From Chara braunii (lineage: Eukaryota > Streptophyta > Charophyceae > Charales > Characeae), in the NCBI GenBank assembly GCA_003427395.1, contig BFEA01000226.1, positions 1,573,229 through 1,604,885 on the forward strand: a stretch of DNA of 31,657 nucleotides. Reading direction: 5' to 3'. A model generated the notes under the pieces. The model ran no database searches, was not told the DNA's origin, and saw nothing but the letters and a program-made list of their open reading frames with translations. A program made the translations under genes and the position numbers. Shown in pieces: positions 1-7,908 of the stretch (positions are counted from its first letter, which is position 1; every line of letters begins with the position of its first letter).

Positions 1-447
1 AGGAGTATCGCCATGAAGAAGGAGCCGCCACGTGAGGGGGGATACCATAGCATCGAGGAGGAAAACTTCGACCTGCAACAGTGTTTGCCAAACCAGCTCA
101 ACGGTGCGCGCGCATTCCTGCCTTGTTTTCTTTCCTTACTAAAAAAAGAAGAGCAAAACGAAATGAATCTTCTGCTAAAACGCAAGAAGATACATTGCCA
201 CCTTCGCCACGCATTAGCACGCAACCTTCATTATTTGTACCGCAGAATCTGCTTCTCAATCCCAAAAATCGTCACTTCCATCAGCTTCACCATCCTTCAA
301 AACCACAAAATCACCTTCCAGCTCGCCCGATTCGATCAAGGATCGGGCAAGCTATTTGTATCTTGGTGTCGCTCGTCACCTTTCTTATCCGCCATAGCAC
401 CGCGCAACTCCTTTCTTTCACACCTCAAAATGTACTCACTAATACGA
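1..447. repeat. Terminal duplicate of 23516-23962 (assembly artefact)
   Basis: These 447 bases match 23516-23962 with no difference that I can see, and the match stops exactly where the adapter at 448 begins. A perfect copy ending at a library adapter is best read as a mate-pair read end built into the contig, not as a genomic duplication. The open frames it carries are the same as those at 23507-23983 and should not be counted twice. Confidence 0.95.
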
Positions 448-485
448 CTGTCTCTTATACACATCTAGATGTGTATAAGAGACAG
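448..485. other. Nextera mate-pair junction adapter (Tn5 mosaic ends)
   Basis: A 38-bp perfect palindrome made of CTGTCTCTTATACACATCT followed by its reverse complement. This is two Tn5 19-bp mosaic ends back to back, the known circularisation junction of Nextera mate-pair libraries. It is synthetic sequence. Bases on its two sides were the two ends of one circularised fragment and are not neighbours in the genome. Confidence 0.98.
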
Positions 486-527
486 GGGAACCAAAAAAGA
501 TGGCTCCTCCGGGGAAAGTCCTCGCTA

Positions 528-560
<33 letters not shown>

Positions 561-770
561 AAGTGCCCGCGAGTTTGCTCTGATCTCGGCGTCAGAGCAT
601 CCTCACACGTGAAATGGATTGCATGAGCTGCACTGCTACATCTACGACTACGCGAGGCCACGTAATGCTCCCGCGAGCGCAGCACCATTTGTGTCCTGAT
701 TAGGTTTGTCGTATTCGTTTTTGTTCTGTTTTTGTCTCTTCCTTTCTTCCCCTACGTCTCGCGTTAGGGC
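486..770. other. No gene seen; contains a 28-base poly(A) run
   Basis: Apart from an uninterrupted A run at 531-558 I see no coding frame or known element. The poly(A) could be a retroposon tail, but no flanking target duplication is evident and the region starts at the adapter, so the sequence upstream of the tail is missing. Confidence 0.5.
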
Positions 771-771
771 C

Positions 772-1148
772 TAGTTGCACTACTCGCCATCCGTCACATT
801 TCGTGGCGGATGCGTGGAGAGTGAAAAAACTGAGAATCGCGTCGTACTCGAGTCCTGGTTGCACTTACTCGCCATTATATTTCTTCTACAAAGAAGTTAA
901 TTTTTTTTGTCTATCTGATGTAGACGCGTGAAGCCCTGCACTCTCCAGAAAGCTGTTTTGTGGAGAGGTCCGAAGACCACTCTCCACAAACCGCAGTGTG
1001 CACAGGCGGGGAAACCGAATTCACTCTCCACAATTTGTGTGGACGGTGTGGCGAGCCGTCTGACACATTTTGCATTCATCAAGTTTGGCGAGTAAGTGCA
1101 ACCAGGCACCTACTCTCCAAACTTGGCCTATGGAGAGTAGTGCAACTA
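772..1148. mobile_element. Foldback / MITE-like element with two-tier inverted repeats
   Basis: Outer arms at 772-789 and 1131-1148 pair over 18 bp with one mismatch. Inner arms at 854-874 and 1086-1106 pair perfectly over 21 bp. All four arms share the core GTTGCACT-n-ACTC-n-CCA, so the same end sequence occurs twice at each end. Between them the octamer ACTCTCCA or its complement recurs about seven times. No coding capacity is seen. This suggests a non-autonomous DNA transposon with repeated subterminal ends, or an element nested in a relative. Target duplications were not resolved. Confidence 0.6.
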
Positions 1149-1257
1149 TCTTCTTCCCCCCGAATACAACGAACCGTCATTAAAGCTGTATTTGAGATAT
1201 CTTTCAGTCTAAATACAGCTATAATGACGGTACGTTGTATTCGGGGGAAGAAGGTAG
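1146..1257. mobile_element. 112-bp near-perfect palindrome (MITE or hairpin locus)
   Basis: Arms of 48 bp (1146-1193) and 47 bp (1211-1257) are complementary with three mismatches and one extra C in the left arm, leaving a loop of about 17 nt. Ends begin CTA(T/C)CTTCTTCCCC. The size and symmetry fit a very short MITE. A transcript would fold into a long hairpin that could be processed to small RNAs. It directly abuts the foldback element on its left. Confidence 0.7.
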
Positions 1258-1473
1258 GCCCTTAGGTTGGAAACGTAACATGTCTGATCGGTGAACTTTT
1301 CCGAAGTGTGGAAAATGACACTGAATCCACCGAATAGAACATAGACAGATACGTTGCAATCTTTTTTCTGTTTTATGTAATATGTGCAGAGTAGTGCAGT
1401 GAGGCTCGTTGCACTGGACCTGGTCGTAAATGCGGTCATATTACGAGCAAAAGCATGCCTCGTAGGATCCATA

Positions 1474-1521
1474 ACAGTCCAGAAGGTGAAAAAAAAAAAA
1501 CAAAAAAAAACAGTCCAGAAG
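1474..1521 (+). repeat. Poly(A) insert flanked by 12-bp direct repeats
   Basis: The 12-mer ACAGTCCAGAAG occurs at 1474-1485 and 1510-1521 and brackets GTG plus an A-rich stretch of two A runs split by one C. The layout looks like a target-site duplication around an insertion of nothing but a poly(A) tail, i.e. an extremely 5'-truncated LINE-mediated event. A simple slippage duplication is the alternative. Confidence 0.5.
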
Positions 1522-1578
1522 TTGCGTGTGCGTGTGAAATGCACTGCAGGGCCCGAGGGGTCAGGTCCCACGTACACA

Positions 1579-1640
1579 GATTGGATGTAAAGCGTAAACC
1601 TGGTAGAGCGGGGAGGATTGGATGTAAAGCGTGAACCTGG
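1579..1640. repeat. Two-copy tandem repeat, period 37
   Basis: A 25-bp block (GATTGGATGTAAAGCGT followed by a/g and AACCTGG) occurs at 1579-1603 and 1616-1640 with one difference. The preceding bases, GGTCAGGTCCCAC at about 1559, resemble GGTTAGGTCCCAC at about 3035. Confidence 0.75.
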
Positions 1641-1708
1641 ACTCGGTTGTGGAGAGGTGCAGAAAATCGTGGTCGGTCTGCATTTCTGCATCTCAGGGGC
1701 TTGAACCG

Positions 1709-1740
1709 TTTCTTTTCTTTTCTTTTCTTTTTTCTTTCCC
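1709..1740. repeat. (TTTTC)n simple repeat
   Basis: An imperfect pentamer microsatellite of four to five TTTTC units. On the minus strand it is A-rich, (GAAAA)n, and lies downstream of the LINE A 3' region, so it could be a decayed LINE tail; that is inference. Confidence 0.6.
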
Positions 1741-1810
1741 GAACTTTGCTTGGTATTGAAAGGACAAGAACAGAGGCCGGGGACCTCACAATTCAACCCG
1801 GATTGCTGAA

Positions 1811-1980
1811 AGGTCCAGCATCCTATCTTGGGTATCAGAATGGAAAGCAGGTCCAGTGTCCTCAGAAGAAGTGATTAAAAACTCGCTGGAAACCAGGTCC
1901 AGCGTCCTTTCCAAAAAAAAATACTTCTAGTAATTCTAGCATCTCTGCATATGACGGAAGAAAATCAGATCCGGCGTCCC
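1811..1980 (-). repeat. Four-copy motif in the LINE A 3' region
   Basis: The plus-strand motif AGGTCCAGCGTCCT recurs in degenerate form at 1811, 1849, 1895 and 1967. A fifth copy (GGGCCCAGCGTCCC) lies at 9965-9979, downstream of LINE B in the same relative position. On the LINE coding (minus) strand it reads as a GGACGCTGG-type block after the ORF2 stop. Shared placement behind two related LINE relics suggests a 3' UTR element of this family. Confidence 0.5.
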
Positions 1981-2069
1981 TTTTTAGATTCAATGACATA
2001 GCTTTCTGATAGCCTTATGCGTTCTGCTGCTCAGTGCCCTTACGAGCTCAGGAGGGACCTCAGACCTTC

Positions 2070-2790
2070 TCAGCCTGATGGGCTGCCTGCTGAATCCATA
2101 ATACCTAGGTCTGTGAGTGGGTGGTCCCACAAGAGCTTCGAGTACCTGAGCTTGTCCCTGTCATCGAAGTAGGCCCAAGAGTGTAGAGAAGCCCACTTGG
2201 ATCGGAAGCGAATCTTGGGAGATTCTGTCGAGCATGTTTGCTTCTTGATTTTGACCCACTCCAACATGATGTCTAGTCTGATAGCATGTTTGTATTCTGC
2301 GAAGATAGAGCCCAGGGTGGTGGCTTTTTGAGAAAAGATCCGGTCTCTCCTAGCTAGCCAGAGCACCCAAAAGGCTCTCACCCGAAATAATTGTGCTATT
2401 TTGAGAGACTGTTTGTCACAAGCCTGTTCTGTTATACCTGTGAAAACAAATTCCTTCTGCCATATTAGAGATCCTCCGTATGCTTGTGACCACATTTGTT
2501 GTAATATGTCCCAAAAACCTCTTGCAATGACACATTCCCACCATAGATGCAACGAGTCTCGAGTCTTCTAACGCAGCTTGTGGATAGGCTCTGCACAAAG
2601 TGTCAACTTCCATGCCCTTTTCTGAGCACCACTCGCTGTTGGGACACAAAGAGTTGAGGTGTAACCATTGTAAGCCGCCTGTCTTGGTCTCCAATGGCCC
2701 TAGTAGTAGATGAATGAAGAAGGTAACCCATCTAGACTCTATAGTCTGTAACCCCAATGATTTACACCTGTTTACCCATCCAATCCTCAA
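2070..2790 (-). pseudogene. LINE A: ORF2 C-terminal fragment (zinc-binding end), fused to U6
   Basis: The minus strand encodes the C-terminal end of a plant-type LINE ORF2. The first frame (2790 down to about 2550) runs through GGLQWLHLNSLCP and EVDTLC. The second frame (2552-2070) starts at HLWWECVIA and continues with LFRVRAFWVLWLARRDRIF. The block matches LINE B at 10215-11113 along its length, for example FRVRAFWSLWLARRDERF there. A frameshift near 2552 splits the zinc-binding region, and the second cysteine of the first pair is lost (CRAY against CDAC in LINE B). The upstream RT is absent: the fragment begins where U6 ends, at 2790. It ends with TGA at 2070. It is a 5'-truncated, inactive retrocopy. 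Confidence 0.88.
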
Positions 2791-2880
2791 CCATTTCTCG
2801 ATTTATGTGTGTCATCCTTGCGCAGGGGCCATGCTAATTTTCTCTGTATCGTTCCAATTTTAAGGGATGTCCCGAAGGAC
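2790..2880 (-). ncRNA. U6: U6 snRNA-derived sequence (retropseudogene, 5' part of a U6-LINE chimera)
   Basis: Read on the minus strand from 2880, the sequence follows plant U6 spliceosomal RNA for about 91 nt. Visible are the 5' hairpin (GTCC-TTCG-GGAC, one base pair shorter than usual through loss of both a C and its partner G), ATACAGAGA, TTAGCATGG, CCCTGCGCAAGGATGAC and AAATCGAGAAATGG. Differences include CCTTAAAA for CGATAAAA and GAAAATTA for GAAGATTA. No TATA box lies near -30, no plant upstream sequence element is seen, and there is no T-run terminator. The match runs straight into LINE A on the same strand. It is therefore probably a retrotransposed copy, not a working snRNA gene. Confidence 0.9.
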
Positions 2881-2883
2881 ACC

Positions 2884-3028
2884 AGTACCTCATGAAAGTG
2901 CTCCACGTTAATGGGCATGGATTTTGGGATGAACGGGCCTGGACCGGTAGGCCCGATTCAGCCAAGTGGAAACGTCGCGATTTCCACTTTTGGCTGGCCG
3001 TTAACGTGGAGCACTTTCAGGAGGTACT
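2884..3028. mobile_element. 145-bp inverted-repeat element (MITE-like)
   Basis: The ends 2884-2911 and 3001-3028 are inverted copies of about 28 bp (AGTACCTC...GTGCTCCACGTTAA) with one or two mismatches. Inside is a second hairpin (AGCCAAGTGGAAA pairing with TTTCCACTTTTGGCT) and a short GGGCCT/AGGCCC pair. It starts four bases from the U6 5' end, so it was either the LINE target or a later neighbour insertion. No coding capacity. Confidence 0.7.
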
Positions 3029-3029
3029 C

Positions 3030-3568
3030 TGAGGGGTTAGGTCCCACTTACACAGATTTTTCATCTCCTGCTGTCGATTGTTGGATCTGTCTACGGTGGG
3101 AAAATGTTAAGAAAGGACTCAATGCTTGGTGGAAAGAGGTTGGAAGGTCCACCAAGCATAATATGGGATCCCACTGGACTGAACAAGTGGCCTGGAAAGG
3201 TTCGGGGGGTTGTCCCCATTGAAAACCTGCCGAAGCCAGAGGGTAGGGTTGGGGCACCATCTGGAATGCCAACAGAGTCCAACTTCCTGTGTTGCCGAAT
3301 GCCAAACACTAGAGCCATGGGAGGTTCAAATGGGGAGGTCCCACACCCACCGTTACCATTGCAATAGTCGTAATCTCCGACCTGGGGGTCCAGCAGGCAA
3401 AGGCATGTCAATTTTCAAAAAATGTCCCAGATGTGTACCGGGGCTGGCAGCCATACCATCTTCTCCCCCGAGCGAATAGAGAGGGAACTGTCACACTGCC
3501 AGATCCACGACGATCATAGTCCTCTGCACCACCAATGCTCCTGCAAGACAGGTGAGGAGCACCAACTG
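3030..3568. other. No convincing gene; several overlapping short frames
   Basis: Frames of 85-106 codons are open on both strands at 3048-3411, but they overlap in different registers and none shows a motif I recognise. The base composition is moderately GC-rich. The block probably belongs to the repeat that continues at 3569-3784. Confidence 0.4.
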
Positions 3569-3784
3569 CTATATCCATGGTTGTGACGTTCTAACCTCAT
3601 GCCCTGTTTTGTCTTCCGGTCGGAGTGTTAAATTATGCGGAATTGGCCTTGAAAGAACAACAAAATGGGGTGTGCCAATGATTTCTGGGAATATTGAGTG
3701 TGGGGCCATAGAGGGAACTAAAAGCCCCCGTGAGATTCCAGTTTTAGTGAGAAGGTGCCCCGCGTGGGAAAAGAAATGGCGCAT
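3569..3784 (-). repeat. Dispersed repeat related to 18.85-18.96 kb (opposite strand)
   Basis: Read on the minus strand, TTGGCACACCCC, then CACTCCGA, then GGGCATGAGGTT and CGTCACA follow each other as TTGGCACACCCC, CACTCCGA, GGGCGTGAGGTT and CGTCACA do on the plus strand at 18868-18958. The translated frames also align (FPEIIGTPHF against FPKILGTPLF; TGHEVRTSQ against TGREVRASQ). Both may be pieces of one transposon, such as an LTR or its flank. The protein-level match does not prove that the frame was ever translated. Confidence 0.55.
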
Positions 3785-3817
3785 GCTACTTTCAAACGTT
3801 CGCCTAATCCACAGTCG

Positions 3818-3974
3818 TTACAAAGTCCAGAATCTGACGTGGACGGCCTCAGCCGGGTCGCTCTAACGGCAAGGCGGGGGTACGCACTTGGGATCTCCTT
3901 TTCGAATCCAATCCCGGTGCCGCTCGTTACAGACTTCAGAATACGACATGGACGGCCTCGGCCGGGTTGCTCTT
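3818..3974. repeat. Two-copy tandem repeat, period 108
   Basis: A block of about 49 bp, starting GTTACA and ending GGACGGCCTC(A/G)GCCGGGT(C/T)GCTCT, occurs at 3818-3866 and 3926-3974 with roughly eight differences. It is GC-richer than its surroundings. No gene is seen. Confidence 0.7.
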
Positions 3975-4179
3975 TCCTTGTATTCGTCTTCGCCACGTGT
4001 CCGGTAGTGAGACCCATTTTCCCAATAACGCTCAGTGCGGCAACAATCACTATACAATGAGGCGCCACTGCCGTCCACGGGATAACAATCAGTCCGTTGA
4101 AGGGCAATATTAAAGAGCATGGGGGAAAGTGGGTATCGATAATGACAAAACCAACACTTGCGAATCCTAAGCACCTTGT

Positions 4180-6200
4180 TTGGGGAGGAAAATAATAGTG
4201 TCTGTTGATCTTAGCGACGACTTCTCGTACGTCACACTCACATATACATGTCCTTTCCTAATTATACGGAAACGGTCATGGTGAGGATACCGGAAGTCAA
4301 CACTCAGTCGAATCGGAACTATCGGTCCAGCAAAACTGGCCACGTAAGTTCACTCAACCCGTCATTCAATCGAAGAAGTAAACAGTCACAATGCTACGTG
4401 CTCATTGTCTTTCATCCATCATGCAATCGATATCAAAAATGTGAGTTATGTCCAATCAAGAAGGTCATCATCATTCATTGAGTGAATGGTGAGCGTGCAT
4501 TCACATAATCTGAGCAAAATCTTACCTCGGTTACCTTAGCAATAACACAATCAACGCATGCATGTAACATATCTCACATAAACGAACCATCAAATGTTAG
4601 GAGGCATGGAAGGGGGCAGGGTAAGATCACCCGGGTTTACTGGTCCCCCAAATTTAATAACACTCATTCTTGCGAGGTTCGGCTAAATTTGACGGGGACG
4701 AGCGGAATAAAGGGATCATCAAATCTTTCCAACATCCATGAGGTGAACTGAAGCAAAGAAACGAGAATGAGAGAGAGAAATAACAAGGATGGGATCATAG
4801 TTTTGACCGAAGAAGAGAAATAAAAAAAAGTGAGAGGGGACTTTGATCATACAAACAAGGTTGAGGAGGACAACGATCGACTATCCGTCGTGGACTTAGC
4901 TTTCAGGAACTAGAAGAAGAAGAACAAAAATCAAGACGCACTGCCCTTCTGCTAACTCAACTTTTGCACTGACTTGCCCAAATCATGCAGTTCGTCGTGG
5001 CCACCCGATGCACAACCTTGCATACAATGCAGTCAACTCGTCAGGACTTTCCGACTTGTCGCATCTACATCACCTAGCCCGACTTTCCCGAAGCTGACAA
5101 ATGGCTTGAGGTTTATTTTTTTGAACGTGCTTGCGGGTGTCATAGTTGCGAAGAGGGGAAGGGAAGACGAGGAAGAGTGAGTCCATGTTAATTGCCTGAG
5201 GAAAACCGTATCGATCCTCGCGAGTCTTTTACAACCAATTAGATTACAGTGCGCGGGGAGTATCCCTCTTACACGCTGTTGTTTGAGGATTCAAGTACTC
5301 TGGAGAGGGGATCGGTAAGGGGTTCATGACTGGGGGTGAAGATGGAAAGAAAGAGAGCGGGAAGAGTAGCATGACGTAAGACCAAGATTCGAACGAGAGG
5401 GCAAGGGGAGAAGCGTGAAGGGAAGAGGGGGGGGATGGAAAAACGTTACGTGTGAAATATAGAAAGTATCAAGAAGAGAGGGTGAAGATGGCATGGGGCA
5501 TAGCGGGAGGTGGGGAAAACTTGCATACATGGCACCGACGCAGAAAAGTTAAGGGCACTGAAACAGTTACGTTTCGTTCATCCTAGTTCTAAAACTAATA
5601 CAAGATTGAAAAATTCAGAGGCAATGTCAGCACGCGAAATAGAGTGCTCAAAAATCCTACGTCTATCTAGCTTTCTACTGAAAATTCACACAACTTTCAA
5701 AAGCGAGTGTGGGAATAGGACACGTCAGCGGGAGGAGCGCCCGTAATTTTTAGAGCTCCCAATTGCTGAACAAAATTATTATCGCACTCGCTAAGGCGTG
5801 CGTAATTCCTATGTAGATGCATGTATTGCGGAAAAGAAATTGCAAAGAAGTAAAAAAAAAAAGAAAACATCCTCTTAGACGTGAGAGGGTCTGTTGGCCT
5901 GCGATTCCATGCATTAAGGTGATAGCAAAAATAGGGATACCCCGAAAGCCCAAGAGAAATCCAAAGAGTAGGAACAACAAAAACTCGGGTTTTCAGAAGA
6001 TCGTTTGGGTACGAAAGCTTGTACGTCACATATGTGACGTTCAAGAGGTTTCAAAATTTGCGATCTCTTGATTGCATACACGTAAGTCAAGCTAATTTAC
6101 ATGAGAAAGAGAGAGAGAGAGGAAGAGAGAAGCCAGCGTATCAACAAGTAGAGGAGGGCATATTGCTACATCAACAAGCAAAGAGAAACACATGTTGGCG
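4180..6200. other. No recognisable gene or element
   Basis: Short frames of 68-115 codons exist on both strands (for example 4248-4481 plus and 5697-6044 minus) but have no motifs and atypical compositions. Some purine-rich stretches (about 5330-5510) are the main texture. Confidence 0.5.
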
Positions 6201-6201
6201 C

Positions 6202-7120
6202 TCACTCCAATTGCAGTATCCTCGTGAACTTTTTGTAGTCGCGTCTCATCGATAATCGTCCACTATCTAAGAGTGTCTTGTCTTCTTCCAAATGACATTG
6301 TTCTAGTGGAAACGGAGGAACTTGAAAGTAATCAGAGGCTTCGTCGTGGAGATCAACGAAATGGACGATCTGGTGAGCGAGGGGGAATCGATGATTGGGT
6401 CGGGGGAGAGAAGTGAGATATTCAACATAGAGGGTTGGGATTGTGCACATGGTGTTATCACGCAGAGACTCATAATCTTTCACTGTGGGGAAGGTCCCTG
6501 AGATGATGCAATACAACTCCATGTGGTTGTACTGCATCCATGCAACATTGAAGAGAAGGATGTTGAGAGGAAAAGAGGGAGCGACATGGGGGTGGACTTC
6601 GCAGATCAAGAGAGCAACACAGTGACGATAAAAAAACTGGTTGGAAGAGTTGTCGGGGTAGATTTCGTCCAAGTCCATAAAGTTTCACTTGGTTGCGTCG
6701 TGTTGGGCCAGGAAGTGTCCAATGTCCTTCGTGCAGCTACTCCAAATGACCGTCGGTGTTAGTGTCCTCTCCAAGGTCACAAACTCCGTCTGACACTTAG
6801 ATTGAAGGAGATGATGCTCAAACGCAGATCGTCCATGATTTGCGCCCAAAAAACCAGGATTACGTTAGCAATGGTTGCTCTTCAAGTTCCTCATTGTGCC
6901 ACCTCACCAAAGAGGAGTCCCACCAGAAGTCCAACTACATCTGACAGCCACACTTGGGTCAGAAGCAGTGTAATCTCGTTCGAGAAGACCACCTCCCGAT
7001 TTTCGTAATAGCGCGCCCAATGCGCCTTCACTGCGAACAGATAGAAGGGTGTAGCCACGAATCTAACCCAATCACAAATATATCAAGGACGAAAGGGAGG
7101 GATGGCTATTTGACGGATTT
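6202..7120 (-). pseudogene. Decayed, unrecognised membrane-protein-like ORF
   Basis: I do not recognise the family. On the minus strand, one frame from about 7120 to 6790 reads through IPPFRP, WVRFVATPFYLFAVKAHW, VFSNEITLLLTQVWLSDVVG and VILVFWAQIMDD with a few stops. A shift near 6790 leads into a second frame with WSSCTKDIGHFLAQHD. After a TGA comes a clean 158-codon stretch, 6678-6202, with FFYRHCVALLICEVHPH and PLNILLFNVAWMQY. Three to five hydrophobic segments alternate with charged loops, which suggests a polytopic membrane protein. The stops and the shift show it is not intact. Introns could explain part of the breakage; the alternative is chance open reading. Confidence 0.4.
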
Positions 7121-7908
7121 CAAGATAGAGTAGAGCTTCGACTCAAGATGGTCAGAGAGTTGTAAGATTAGAGGGGAGAGAGGAGGTAGAGAGGTGATTC
7201 ATCGGCGATGAGGGTGAAAAGGAGAAGAGCAGGAAGTACTGGGGTCCGCGGATCCAATGTACTGGATCGCAACAAGAAAGTGTCGATACACTCCGTACCC
7301 ACTACCTGAGTGTCTGGCCAGTTAGTCGCTGCCGCCAATCTGTCACCAGTTCACGCCCCCAGTCGTAGAGGTTCCCTATCATGTCGCTGCGTCACTGGGT
7401 GTCGCTGCTGCACAGTTCGGCGTTGAACACGACAATCATTGTCACGTCACTTTACCCTTGCCGAGAAAAAGAGCAAAAATGTCGATGCTTCCACCAGAAT
7501 CGTCGTTGAACCACGATCCGTCGAGATCGTCACTTCCACTACTGCATGCCTCGCTTGATGGCTGAATAGTTGCGCGAATCACAGTAGATCGGGGATGAGT
7601 CGCAGGTGAACCACTTGGTGAAACTACAAGGATGGTTGAGGTTGAAGAAGTTGAGCAGAGGTGGACGGTTTAAGTGCGTAGCTCATGGCGGTGACTGTGA
7701 GCAGAGAGTATTAGATAAGGAAGAGGAAGGAAAGGCATGTCTCGAGTTGAGAGAGAAAAAGAAAAAGGAGCGCGAGGATGAGAGGAAGAAAGAGGACGAA
7801 GATAAGAGATATGGCGGATGATAGGACCTTGTGCTCCACCCGTTGCAGTTGCGATGGTCCTGCTCCTAGCCCGCCAACATGCGAGACTGTTTGTTACACT
7901 TCGTATGG
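7121..7908. other. No convincing gene
   Basis: A plus-strand frame at 7606-7821 is lysine/glutamate-rich and looks like purine-rich low-complexity DNA. The minus strand may hold more of the decayed ORF at 6202-7120, but frames there are ambiguous. Confidence 0.4.

Noticed and set aside
13-626. Frames crossing the adapter at 448-485
   Set aside because: They translate synthetic adapter sequence.
7606-7821. Lysine/glutamate-rich plus-strand frame
   Set aside because: Purine-rich low-complexity DNA gives such frames by chance; minus-strand relics flank it.
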